Assembly: GCF_020564935.1 (NCBI RefSeq)
Contig: NZ_JAJCXB010000018.1
Span: 62,001-126,000 of the forward strand
DNA from: Streptomyces pinistramenti
GTDB taxonomy: Bacteria > Actinomycetota > Actinomycetes > Streptomycetales > Streptomycetaceae
Length of the DNA stretch: 64,000 nt
Reading direction: 5' to 3'
The position numbers were made by a program, and so were the translations under genes. Below, one piece after another: positions 24,542 through 32,969 of the stretch (the stretch's first letter is position 1; each line of letters begins with the position of its first letter). The notes beneath the pieces were generated by a model. That model searched no databases. It was not told the origin of the DNA and worked only from the letters and a program-made list of their open reading frames with translations.

Positions 24542-26208
24542 CCCTCACCCCCTCCGCCTCACTGGCCACAGCACGCACGGACGGCGTCAACGGCATCGCG
24601 CTGGCCGTCTTCATCTTCTTCTTCGTGGCCGTCACGGTCATGGGCTTCCTCGCCGCCCGCTGGCGCAAGGCCGAGCAGTCCGCGAACCTCGACGAATGGG
24701 GCCTGGGCGGCCGGAGTTTCGGCACCTGGGTGACGTGGTTCCTGCTCGGCGGCGACCTGTACACCGCGTACACCTTCGTCGCCGTCCCCGCGGCGATCTA
24801 CGCGGCGGGCGCGTCCGGCTTCTTCGCCGTCCCGTACACGATCCTCGTGTACCCGCTGATCTTCACCTTCCTGCCCCGCCTCTGGTCGGTCTCGCACAAG
24901 CACGGCTACGTCACCACCTCCGACTTCGTGCGCGGCCGCTTCGGCTCGAAGGGCCTGTCGCTGGCCGTCGCGCTCACCGGCATCCTGGCGACGATGCCGT
25001 ACATCGCCCTCCAACTCGTCGGCATCCAGGCCGTCCTGGACGTGATGGGTGTCGGCGGCGGCGAGAACACCAGCTGGTTCGTGAAGGACCTTCCGCTGCT
25101 GATCGCGTTCGCGGTGCTGGCCGCGTACACGTACTCCTCGGGCCTGCGCGCGCCGGCGCTGATCGCGTTCGTCAAGGACGGGCTGATCTACCTGGTCATC
25201 GCGGTCGCCATCATCTACATCCCGATCAAACTCGGCGGATTCCACGCGATCTTCGATGCGGCGGGCAAGGCGTTCGCCGAGCCGGGGCCGACCGGCAAGC
25301 CGCGCGGTGAGCTGGCGAGCGGCCCCAACAGCCAGTGGGCGTACGCCACTCTGGCGCTCGGCTCGGCGCTCGCGCTCTTCATGTACCCGCACTCGATCAC
25401 CGCGACGCTGTCCTCCCGCAGCCGCAACGTGATCCGCCGCAACACCACCATCCTGCCGCTGTACTCGCTGATGCTGGGCTTCCTCGCGCTGCTCGGCTTC
25501 ATGGCGATCAAGGCGGGCACGGACACCCACGGCAACGCGCAGCTGGCGATCCCGCAGCTGTTCGAGGACATGTTCCCGAGCTGGTTCTCCGGCGTGGCGT
25601 TCGCCGCGATCGGCATCGGCGCGCTGGTGCCCGCGGCCATCATGTCCATCGCGGCGGCCAACCTCTTCACCCGCAACGTCTACAAGGACTTCCTCAAGCC
25701 CGACGCCACCCCGGCGCAGGAGCACAAGGTCGCCAAGCTCGTCTCGCTGCTCGTGAAGGTCGGCGCGTTGATCTTCGTTCTGGGCATGGACAAGACCGTG
25801 GCGATCAACTTCCAGCTGCTGGGCGGCATCTGGATCCTGCAGACCATGCCGTCGCTGGTCGGCGGCCTGTTCACCCGCTGGTTCCACCGCTGGGCGCTAC
25901 TGGCCGGCTGGGCGGTCGGCATGATCTACGGCACGCTCGCGGCGTACGGCGTGGCCAGCCCGACGCAGGCGCACTTCGGCGGCTCCAACGCCGAGATCCC
26001 CGGCATCGGCCAGATCGGCTACATCGGCCTGACCGCGATCGTGCTGAACGTCGTGGTGACGGTCGTGCTGACCTTCGTCCTGCGGGCCCTGAAGGCCCCT
26101 GACGGCGTCGACGAGACCAGCCCTGGGGACTACACCGCGGACGTCGGCGACAAGGGCGCCAGCCCCGAACTGCCGCCCGCAGCGGTCGGTTCGGCGAGCG
26201 GCCACTGA
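24538..26208 (+). CDS. mctP: Sodium:solute symporter, MctP-like monocarboxylate permease
   Basis: A 556-residue SSS-family transporter with about 13 hydrophobic helices. Family features are DEWGLGGRSFGTWVTWFLLGGDLYTAYTFVAVPA near the start, YVTTSDFVRGRFGSKGLS, the Na+-site region PAAIMSIAAANLFTRNVYKDF and GIWILQTMPSLVGGLFTRWF. With the DUF3311 partner this matches the MctP group that imports lactate, pyruvate, alanine or acetate. The substrate is inferred from the pair. It is translationally coupled to the upstream gene. No dre site was found in front of the pair, so its place next to dasR does not imply DasR control. Confidence 0.88.
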   Translation: MTLTPSASLATARTDGVNGIALAVFIFFFVAVTVMGFLAARWRKAEQSANLDEWGLGGRSFGTWVTWFLLGGDLYTAYTFVAVPAAIYAAGASGFFAVPYTILVYPLIFTFLPRLWSVSHKHGYVTTSDFVRGRFGSKGLSLAVALTGILATMPYIALQLVGIQAVLDVMGVGGGENTSWFVKDLPLLIAFAVLAAYTYSSGLRAPALIAFVKDGLIYLVIAVAIIYIPIKLGGFHAIFDAAGKAFAEPGPTGKPRGELASGPNSQWAYATLALGSALALFMYPHSITATLSSRSRNVIRRNTTILPLYSLMLGFLALLGFMAIKAGTDTHGNAQLAIPQLFEDMFPSWFSGVAFAAIGIGALVPAAIMSIAAANLFTRNVYKDFLKPDATPAQEHKVAKLVSLLVKVGALIFVLGMDKTVAINFQLLGGIWILQTMPSLVGGLFTRWFHRWALLAGWAVGMIYGTLAAYGVASPTQAHFGGSNAEIPGIGQIGYIGLTAIVLNVVVTVVLTFVLRALKAPDGVDETSPGDYTADVGDKGASPELPPAAVGSASGH

Positions 26209-26230
26209 CCCCGGCCCCTCGGGTGCCCGC

Positions 26231-26266
26231 ACGGGCCGTCACGTCCCTCCGGACGCGGCGGCCCGT
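26231..26266 (+). terminator. Terminator after the symporter
   Basis: 8-bp inverted repeat ACGGGCCG / CGGCCCGT enclosing a second 4-bp pair GTCC/GGAC, 22 bp after the stop. It also lies before the convergent Uma2-family gene. Confidence 0.65.
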
Positions 26267-26307
26267 CGCCGTACCGGGACGACGCGACGAACCGCCCGCC
26301 CAGGAGG

Positions 26308-26895
26308 TCAGTCCACCCAGTCCTTGAGCGGTTCCGTTTCGAGCGTGATGTTGACGGGGTCCGGGAGGCGGAGCGTCTTGCCTAACGGCACGGTATGGGC
26401 GTCCGCGTGGCGGGCGCCGTCCGGCTCGCTGTAGACCGTCACCTCGCAGGCTGCCCGGTCGATCAGCAGAGAGAGCGGGATTCCGGTCTCGGCATACGCA
26501 CGGGGCTTCTCCATCCGGTCACGCCGCTCGGTGTCGAAGTCATGGGAGGTGACCCCGACGACCATCAGCACCGGATCGGGGTCGGCCCACTCCCCCTGGC
26601 CGACGAATGCCTCACTGGACGCGAGCGAGCCGTCCGGGCGGGCGCGACCGCCGCGGTACGCCTCCACCCTGAGCCCCTGGCCGGGGTTCAGCCAAAGCGC
26701 GGGCCGGTGCTGCAAGCAGATACGCGTCAGCCACTCCGTGATCAGCCCGCGGTCCCCGTCCGGCGCGGCCCTGCTCCTGGTCTTCCCGCCGACGAGCTCC
26801 AGCCGCACGCCTTCCTCCGCCCGCCCGACTATCCGCGCGGCCTCTTCGAAGGAGTCGGTGAGCGTGCGGTACAGCCGGTCGGCGAGCGCGGTCAT
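26308..26895 (-). CDS. Uma2-family (DUF820) predicted restriction-endonuclease-fold protein
   Basis: A 195-residue Uma2 protein. Blocks typical of this family are VRLELVGGKTRSRAAPDGDRG, the putative active-site region ARPDGSLASSEAFV and DPVLMVVGVTSHDFDTERRDRMEKPRAYAETGIPLSLLID, in which V-x-S-x-D-x-E-R-D-x-x-x-K-x-x-x-Y-x-x-x-G-I-P is diagnostic. The family has a PD-(D/E)xK nuclease fold of unknown role and is highly duplicated in Streptomyces and cyanobacteria. A strong GGAGGAGG site precedes the ATG. It is an insertion between two conserved units and likely independent of them. Confidence 0.87.
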   Translation of the reverse strand: MTALADRLYRTLTDSFEEAARIVGRAEEGVRLELVGGKTRSRAAPDGDRGLITEWLTRICLQHRPALWLNPGQGLRVEAYRGGRARPDGSLASSEAFVGQGEWADPDPVLMVVGVTSHDFDTERRDRMEKPRAYAETGIPLSLLIDRAACEVTVYSEPDGARHADAHTVPLGKTLRLPDPVNITLETEPLKDWVD

Positions 26896-26993
26896 GGAGC
26901 CTCCTCCTGCCTGTCTTCGCAGTGCGGGGAACGTGGAACCGACGATAGCCGAGGCCACTGACAGGCACCGCGCGATCACACACGACTCACTAG

Positions 26994-27027
26994 ATGTGGG
27001 GGTGCACACGAGGTGGCACCCCCACAT
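26994..27027. promoter_or_regulatory. 12-bp perfect inverted repeat upstream of the nrdAB riboswitch
   Basis: ATGTGGGGGTGC / GCACCCCCACAT with a 10-base spacer, immediately before the cobalamin aptamer. The flanking CACTAGATGTGGGG has some likeness to NrdR-box half sites. It may be an NrdR operator at the nrdAB promoter, or a 5' hairpin of the leader. Confidence 0.5.
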
Positions 27028-27029
27028 GT

Positions 27030-27175
27030 ATGCTCATGCTCGCTGTCGCCGCAGGGGAATCCGGTGTGAGTCCGGAACTGTCCCGCAACGGTGTACGTAT
27101 GCGCAGACATCGCCTTACCGCCTGTCGTGCGCACCTGTGAGTCCGAAGACCTGCCGACAGTACGCCCGCGCCGCC
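27030..27175 (+). promoter_or_regulatory. Cobalamin (adenosylcobalamin) riboswitch upstream of nrdAB
   Basis: The core aptamer signature is clear: GGGGAATCCGGTG, then TGAGTCCGGAACTGTCCCGC and AACGG at 27054-27092, and the B12-box-like GAGTCCGAAGACCTGCCGAC at 27139-27158. The order and spacing fit the family. In Streptomyces an adenosylcobalamin riboswitch shuts down the class I reductase nrdAB when vitamin B12 allows the class II enzyme to work. About 155 nt of expression platform lie between the aptamer and the nrdA GTG. The aptamer ends are approximate. Confidence 0.92.
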
Positions 27176-27330
27176 ATCGGCGTGGACGTCGATACGTCCG
27201 GGCCCCGAGGGATGGGCCGGTGGACGCCGCGCGGTGTGCCCGCGCCCCGCGTGTCCGGGGTGCCGCATGCCCGCGTGCGCCCGTCGCGCACCGCCCCTCC
27301 CGGCCCCCGCCGAGTGAGGGAGAGCACCAC

Positions 27331-29769
27331 GTGACCATCGCGCCAACGGAGTCCGCGACAGCCGCCGAGGCCGGATCGCCCGAGGCGGCCACGCTCCCCA
27401 CCGCGGACGGCCGCACCCACCACGCCGCTGACGCCCCGGGCACCGCCCTGCTGCGCACCCTGACCGAGCTGACCGTGGACCTCACCGCGACGGACCCCGG
27501 CAAGGTGGCCGCCGCCGCGCTCCGCGGCCGGCACCCCGGCTCCGACGAGGCCGAGCTGCGCACGCTGGCCATCGACGCGGCGGCCGGCCTGATCGGCGAC
27601 GAGCCGCAGTACTCCAAGCTCGCCGCCCGGCTGCTCACCCTCGCCATCTCCGAGGAGGCCGCGAGCCAGGGCTCCGTCGCGTTCTCCGCGTCCGTCGAGG
27701 TCGGCCACCGCGAGGGCCTGATCGCCGACGCGACCGCCGCGTTCGTCCGCAGCCACGCGGCCCGCCTGGACGCGCTGGTCGAGAAGGCGCTCGCCGACGG
27801 CGCCGACGACCGCTTCGGCTACTTCGGTCTTCGCACCCTGCACTCGCGCTATCTGCTGCGGCACCCCACCACCCGCCAGGTCATCGAGACCCCCCAGCAC
27901 TTCCTGCTGCGGGTGGCCTGCGGTCTCGCCGAGAACGACTCGGTGGCGGCGCTGGACGACGTCGCCGAGCTGTACCGGCTGACCAGCACCCTGTCCTACC
28001 TCCCCTCCTCCCCCACCCTGTTCAACTCCGGTACCCGTCACCCGCAGATGTCCTCCTGCTACCTCCTGGACTCGCCGCTGGACGAGCTGGACTCGATCTA
28101 CGACCGCTACCACCAGGTCGCCAGGCTCTCCAAGCACGCCGGCGGCATCGGCCTCTCGTACTCCCGTATCCGGGCGCGCGGTTCGCTGATCCGGGGCACC
28201 AACGGCCACTCCAACGGCATCGTGCCGTTCCTGCGGACCCTGGACGCCTCGGTGGCCGCGGTGAACCAGGGCGGCCGCCGCAAGGGCGCGGCCTGCGTCT
28301 ATCTGGAGACGTGGCACGCGGACATCGAGGAATTCCTGGAACTGCGCGACAACACCGGCGAAGAGGCCAGGCGCACCCACAACCTGAACATCGCGCACTG
28401 GATCCCGGACGAGTTCATGCGCCGGGTGGAGGCGGACGCCGACTGGTCGCTGTTCTCGCCGTCGGACGCGCCGGAGCTGGTGGACCTGTGGGGCGACGCG
28501 TTCGACGCCGCGTACCGCAAGGCCGAGGCCGAGGGCCGGGCGCTCAAGCAGATCCCGGCGCGGGTGCTCTACGCCCGGATGATGCGGACCCTCGCGCAGA
28601 CCGGCAACGGCTGGATGACGTTCAAGGACGCCGCCAACCGCACCGCCAACCAGACCGCCGAGCCCGGCAAGGTCGTGCACTCGTCCAACCTGTGCACCGA
28701 GATCCTGGAGGTGACGGACGACGGGGAGACCGCGGTCTGCAACCTGGGGTCGGTCAACCTCGCGGCTCACCTCGGTGAGAGCGGCGAGATGGACTGGGAG
28801 CGGCTGGACGCCACCGTCCGTACCGCCGTCGCCTTCCTCGACCGGGTCGTGGACATCAACTTCTACCCGACCGAGCAGGCCGGGACCTCCAACTCCCGCT
28901 GGCGGCCGGTGGGTCTGGGCCTGATGGGCCTCCAGGACGTCTTCTTCCGGCTGCGGCTGCCGTTCGACTCCGCCGAGGCGACGGAGCTGTCCACCCGGAT
29001 CTCCGAGCGCATCATGCTCGCCGCCTACGAGGCGTCCGCCGACCTCGCCGAGCGGCACGGCCCGCACCCCGCCTGGTCCGCGACGCGCACCGCCCGCGGT
29101 GTGCTGCACCCCGACCACTATCCGAACGCCGAGCCCCGCTGGTCGGACCGCTGGGCGGCGCTGCGCGCCCGGATCGCCACGACCGGCATGCGCAACTCGC
29201 TCCTCCTGGCCATCGCGCCGACCGCGACCATCGCCTCCATCGCCGGTGTCTACGAGTGCATCGAGCCGCAGGTCTCCAACCTCTTCAAGCGGGAGACCCT
29301 GTCGGGCGAGTTCCTCCAGGTGAACGCCTACCTGATCGAGGAGTTGAAGGCGCTGGGCCTGTGGGACGCGCGGACCCGTGACGCGCTGCGCGAGGCCAAC
29401 GGCTCGGTGCAGGACGTCGGGTGGATCCCCGAGGAGATCCGCGCGCTGTACCGCACCGCCTGGGAGGTCCCGCAGCGCGCGCTGATCGACATGGCCGCGG
29501 CCCGTACGCCCTACCTCGACCAGAGCCAGTCGCTGAACCTCTTCATGGCGTCGCCGACCATCGGCAAGCTCAGCTCGATGTACGCCTACGCCTGGAAGCG
29601 CGGCATCAAGACGACGTACTACCTGCGCTCCCGTCCGGCCACCCGGATCGCGCAGTCGGCACGCGGCACCGCCGCCGCCACCCCCGTCCCCGTACCGCAG
29701 CAGGCCACCGACCCCGACGCGGTCGCCTGCTCCCTGGAAAACCCCGAGTCCTGCGAGGCCTGCCAGTAA
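27331..29769 (+). CDS. nrdA: Class I ribonucleoside-diphosphate reductase, large subunit
   Basis: An 812-residue alpha subunit. The active-site pieces are SSCYLLDSPLDELDS (redox Cys), VVHSSNLCTEILEV (Asn-x-Cys-x-x-Glu radical site), AVCNLGSVNLAAHL (second redox Cys), and the C-terminal Cys pair in ENPESCEACQ that passes electrons from thioredoxin. It reduces NDPs to dNDPs with NrdB. The N-terminal 100 residues do not show a canonical ATP-cone V-x-K-R-D/N-G motif, so activity control by dATP may be divergent. GTG start with GAGGGAG upstream. The stop overlaps the nrdB ATG by one base. Controlled by the cobalamin riboswitch. Confidence 0.95.
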   Translation: MTIAPTESATAAEAGSPEAATLPTADGRTHHAADAPGTALLRTLTELTVDLTATDPGKVAAAALRGRHPGSDEAELRTLAIDAAAGLIGDEPQYSKLAARLLTLAISEEAASQGSVAFSASVEVGHREGLIADATAAFVRSHAARLDALVEKALADGADDRFGYFGLRTLHSRYLLRHPTTRQVIETPQHFLLRVACGLAENDSVAALDDVAELYRLTSTLSYLPSSPTLFNSGTRHPQMSSCYLLDSPLDELDSIYDRYHQVARLSKHAGGIGLSYSRIRARGSLIRGTNGHSNGIVPFLRTLDASVAAVNQGGRRKGAACVYLETWHADIEEFLELRDNTGEEARRTHNLNIAHWIPDEFMRRVEADADWSLFSPSDAPELVDLWGDAFDAAYRKAEAEGRALKQIPARVLYARMMRTLAQTGNGWMTFKDAANRTANQTAEPGKVVHSSNLCTEILEVTDDGETAVCNLGSVNLAAHLGESGEMDWERLDATVRTAVAFLDRVVDINFYPTEQAGTSNSRWRPVGLGLMGLQDVFFRLRLPFDSAEATELSTRISERIMLAAYEASADLAERHGPHPAWSATRTARGVLHPDHYPNAEPRWSDRWAALRARIATTGMRNSLLLAIAPTATIASIAGVYECIEPQVSNLFKRETLSGEFLQVNAYLIEELKALGLWDARTRDALREANGSVQDVGWIPEEIRALYRTAWEVPQRALIDMAAARTPYLDQSQSLNLFMASPTIGKLSSMYAYAWKRGIKTTYYLRSRPATRIAQSARGTAAATPVPVPQQATDPDAVACSLENPESCEACQ

Positions 29770-30821
29770 TGACCACCACCCCGGAAACCACCACTGTCGG
29801 CAACGGCCCCGCCACCGGCACCAAGAACCTCCTCGACCCGGGCTTCGAGCTGACGCTGCGGCCCATGCGGTACCCGGACTTCTACGACCGCTACCGTGAC
29901 GCGATCAAGAACACCTGGACCGTGGAGGAGGTCGACCTCCACTCCGACGTCGCCGACCTGGCCAAGCTCTCGCCGGGCGAGCAGCACATGATCGGCCGGC
30001 TGGTGGCGTTCTTCGCGACCGGTGACTCCATCGTCGCCAACAACCTCGTGCTGACGCTCTACAAGCACATCAACTCCCCCGAGGCGCGGCTGTACTTGTC
30101 GCGGCAGCTCTTCGAGGAGGCCGTACACGTCCAGTTCTATCTGACGCTGCTGGACACCTACCTCCCCGACCCGGAGGACCGCGCCGCCGCCTTCGCCGCC
30201 GTGGAGAACATCCCGTCCATCCGGGAGAAGGCCCAGTTCTGCTTCAAGTGGATCAACGAGGTCGAGAAGCTGGAGCGGCTGGAGTCGAAGGCCGACCGCC
30301 GCCGCTTCCTGCTCAACCTCATCTGCTTCGCCGCCTGCATCGAGGGCCTGTTCTTCTACGGTGCGTTCGCCTACGTCTACTGGTTCCGCTCGCGCGGCCT
30401 GCTGCACGGCCTGGCGACCGGCACCAACTGGGTGTTCCGTGACGAGACCATGCACATGAACTTCGCGTTCGAGGTCGTCGACACGGTCCGCGCCGAGGAG
30501 CCCGACCTCTTCGACGACGCGCTGGAGCAGCAGGTCACCGACATGCTCAAGGAAGCCGTCGAAGCGGAGCTGCAGTTCGGCCGCGACCTGTGCGGCGAGG
30601 GCCTGCCGGGCATGAACACCGAGTCGATGCGCGAGTACCTCCAGTGCGTCGCCGACCAGCGCCTCCAGCGGCTGGGCTTCCCGCCCGTCTACGGCTCGGA
30701 GAACCCGTTCTCCTTCATGGAGCTGCAGAACGTCCAGGAGCTGACGAACTTCTTCGAGCGCCGGGCGTCGGCCTACCAGGTCGCCGTCGAGGGCTCGGTC
30801 TCCTTCGACGACGAGTTCTAG
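29769..30821 (+). CDS. nrdB: Class I ribonucleoside-diphosphate reductase, small subunit
   Basis: A 350-residue ferritin-like beta subunit. Metal ligands are visible in FFATGDSIV (acidic ligand), FEEAVHVQFY (E-x-x-H) and DETMHMNF (E-x-x-H). The radical Tyr is four residues after the first ligand His (HVQFY). A helix FAACIEGLFFYGAFAYVYWF follows. The C-terminus EGSVSFDDEF is the docking peptide to NrdA. It is coupled to nrdA by TAATG. S. coelicolor has a third gene, nrdS, in this operon as I recall; it is absent here, and a terminator follows directly. Confidence 0.95.
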   Translation: MTTTPETTTVGNGPATGTKNLLDPGFELTLRPMRYPDFYDRYRDAIKNTWTVEEVDLHSDVADLAKLSPGEQHMIGRLVAFFATGDSIVANNLVLTLYKHINSPEARLYLSRQLFEEAVHVQFYLTLLDTYLPDPEDRAAAFAAVENIPSIREKAQFCFKWINEVEKLERLESKADRRRFLLNLICFAACIEGLFFYGAFAYVYWFRSRGLLHGLATGTNWVFRDETMHMNFAFEVVDTVRAEEPDLFDDALEQQVTDMLKEAVEAELQFGRDLCGEGLPGMNTESMREYLQCVADQRLQRLGFPPVYGSENPFSFMELQNVQELTNFFERRASAYQVAVEGSVSFDDEF

Positions 30822-30838
30822 GCACACTCCGCAGACAC

Positions 30839-30878
30839 CGATGCCCTCCTGCCGCGCTCGTGCGGCAGGAGGGCATCG
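30839..30878. terminator. Bidirectional terminator between nrdB and def
   Basis: Perfect 17-bp inverted repeat CGATGCCCTCCTGCCGC / GCGGCAGGAGGGCATCG with a 6-base loop, in the 72-bp gap between the two convergent genes. Confidence 0.92.
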
Positions 30879-30893
30879 CGCTGCGCGTGGGGC

Positions 30894-31538
30894 TCAGCCG
30901 TTGGCGACGACGGGGTAGCGCGGCTCCTGCTCGGCCATCTGCTTGAGCGCATCCTTGCGGTCCCGCTTGGAGAGCCGGTCGATGTAGAGGTAGCCGTAGA
31001 GGTGGTCGGTCTCGTGCTGGAGGCAGCGCGCGAAGTAGCCGGTGCCCTGGACCGCGATGGGGTTGCCCTGGGCGTCCTGGCCGCGCACCACGGCGTAGTC
31101 GGGGCGGGCCAGCTCGGCGTAGGCACCGGGCACCGACAGGCAGCCCTCGTTGGAGTCGTCCAGCACCCGGCGCGGGGCCGGCAGTTCGTCCAGGACGGGG
31201 TTGCAGACCGCGCCGACGTGCCGGACGCCGTTGTCGTCGGGGCAGTCGTAGATGAAGACCTTGAGGTCCACGCCGATCTGGTTGGCGGCCAGGCCCACGC
31301 CCTCGGCGGTGCGCTGGCTGGCGAACATGTCGTCGATCAGCTGGGCCAGCTCGGCACCGAACTCCGTGACGTCCTTGCACTCCTTGTGGAGGACCGGATT
31401 GCCGACGACCGTGATCGGCCGGGAGGTCCCGCGCTCGCGGTGGGCGCTCTCCCGCTGCTCCGCATCCGTCGTGTCGTCGATGAACTCTTCGTCCACGCGC
31501 TGCTCACCGTTTTGATCAAACACAGGCTGCTGGGCCAT
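30894..31538 (-). CDS. def: Peptide deformylase
   Basis: A 214-residue deformylase with all three motifs: GVGLAANQIG, EGCLSVPG (metal Cys) and QHETDHLYG (HExxH). About 40 acidic residues precede the domain (DEEFIDDTTDAEQRESAHRERG), longer than the E. coli enzyme. It removes the formyl group from the starting methionine of new proteins using Fe2+. A CTTGAC element at 31563-31568 on the plus strand has no obvious role; the def promoter is probably in 31540-31640. It converges with nrdB. Confidence 0.95.
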   Translation of the reverse strand: MAQQPVFDQNGEQRVDEEFIDDTTDAEQRESAHRERGTSRPITVVGNPVLHKECKDVTEFGAELAQLIDDMFASQRTAEGVGLAANQIGVDLKVFIYDCPDDNGVRHVGAVCNPVLDELPAPRRVLDDSNEGCLSVPGAYAELARPDYAVVRGQDAQGNPIAVQGTGYFARCLQHETDHLYGYLYIDRLSKRDRKDALKQMAEQEPRYPVVANG

Positions 31539-31650
31539 CTCCGCCGTACGCCTTCCTTAAAACCTTGACTGGTCGCCCTGGGGCAGGGCCGCGAGCCCGG
31601 CAGGACGTCGCGGACACGCCCTACAGCCTACGGGGAGACGCCGTCGGCCC

Positions 31651-32637
31651 TCAGCAGACCTCTTCGAGATCCCGCCACTCCCGGCTGTCCGGGCTGTCCG
31701 CGACCCAGCCGTCCAGCAGCCCGCGCACCAGCGCGGCGGGCGCCGCTATGCCGCATTCACGCTCCGGCACCCACAGCGAACCGGAGCCCGCCGTACGGTG
31801 CCCCAGCGGCCCGGGGTGGCCCGGTTCGCTGTGGTCGTGCGGATCGAGGTGCTCGCCGTCGCCCTCGTCACTGGGCATCCGGCTCTCCGAGCACATACGG
31901 CACAGCAGCCGCACGGACGAGGACCAGTCCTCGGCGGCGAAGCCCGCGTCGGCCGCGAGGCGTTCCAGGGCGTCACGGTCCGCCTCGGTGGCCGCCTCCA
32001 GGAGCACGACCCAGGTGGGCACCGGCGAGGGCGCCCACAGCTCGATCTCGTCGAACACCGGGTAGGAAGGACCGGCGGCGGTCGTCCGCTCGCCGTGCGG
32101 GACGCCGTCGTGCAGCACGACCTCGCCCCAGCGCCGCCCGGAGGACGGCAGCGGGATCGACAGCACCTCGATACGCGCGGGATCCAGCCGGCGGCCCCAG
32201 ACCACCTCGGCCTCGCCCTCGGGCGAGAGGCGGACGGCGGCACTGCCCAGGGCCATACCGACCGGTTCGCCGGACGGTGAGCCCTCGGCCGGCACCCGGA
32301 GACCGTACGCCTGCCAGGCGCGGCGGGCCAGCGGCCAGTCCTGGAGGGCGGTGGCGGCGATGCCGACGTTCCACCAGTCGGGCGCGCCGGTGCCGCGGTC
32401 CAGCAGGGCGACGGCGCGCAGCCCGGCGGCCCTGGCCCCTTCCCAGTCGTGCCGGAACTTGTGCAGCAGGGCGAGGTTGAACCAGGACTCCGACAGCCAC
32501 GGCTCCATGTCGGCTGCGCGGGTCAGCAAGGCGCCCGCGTCCTCGTAACGGCCGTCACCGATCAGCGTGAAAGCGCGGTCGGTCGCCTGCCGCCACGAGG
32601 CGGAGGGCCGGTGCCGTACCTTGCCGAAGATCCTCAC
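31651..32637 (-). CDS. TPR-repeat protein with SseB-like/regulatory C-terminal part, unknown function
   Basis: A 328-residue protein. The first third contains tetratricopeptide-type helices (ATDRAFTLIGDGRYEDAGALLTRAADMEPWLSESWFNLALLHKF, then WWNVGIAATALQDWPLARRAWQAYG). The rest, rich in Trp, Glu and Pro, is not recognised; it has EVVWGRRLDPARIEVLSIPLP and LLCRMCSESRMPSDEGDG with a C-x-x-C pair. Conserved in Streptomyces as I recall, without known role; TPRs usually bind partner proteins. The GTG start opens VRIFGKVRHRP; nothing longer is supported, as the upstream frame runs through the HD gene antisense-like in a shadow frame. Confidence 0.75.
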   Translation of the reverse strand: MRIFGKVRHRPSASWRQATDRAFTLIGDGRYEDAGALLTRAADMEPWLSESWFNLALLHKFRHDWEGARAAGLRAVALLDRGTGAPDWWNVGIAATALQDWPLARRAWQAYGLRVPAEGSPSGEPVGMALGSAAVRLSPEGEAEVVWGRRLDPARIEVLSIPLPSSGRRWGEVVLHDGVPHGERTTAAGPSYPVFDEIELWAPSPVPTWVVLLEAATEADRDALERLAADAGFAAEDWSSSVRLLCRMCSESRMPSDEGDGEHLDPHDHSEPGHPGPLGHRTAGSGSLWVPERECGIAAPAALVRGLLDGWVADSPDSREWRDLEEVC

Positions 32638-32969
32638 GATTCCCGCCTGCTGGTTGCTCTTGATGCCGCTTTCCGGATGTGTCCCGAGCGGCGCCCGGGG
32701 CCGTCTGGGGGCCCACTCGACAACCTGCCACAGTTTTCCGCCGGGCTCAGCCCGATGTGCTGTGCCCCCTGCGACTCCTTGCCCTGCACGCTCCCCCTGA
32801 ACCCCCTTCGGGGCTCCCTTCGCATCCAACCATGCCCATCTCGGCGGCCGCTCATTACCCGTGGGTTCCACGGACTGCTGGGCAGGCCGGAAGGCCCGCC
32901 GGGGCCGCCCGCGCATTCCGCGCCCGGCGAACAGCCGACCGCGTGCGCCCTGCCCCCGCGGGCGCACCC
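32638..32969. other. 332-bp gap between the TPR and HD-domain genes
   Basis: No gene is supported. It holds the likely promoter and leader of the TPR gene and the 3' end region of the HD gene (both minus strand). A small hairpin CCCC-TTC-GGGG sits at 32803-32813. Nothing else was recognised. Confidence 0.5.

Noticed and set aside
32803..32813. CCCC-TTC-GGGG hairpin in the TPR/HD gap as a terminator
   Set aside because: Only a 4-bp stem, no U-tract, and about 150 bp from the HD gene end; too weak to call.
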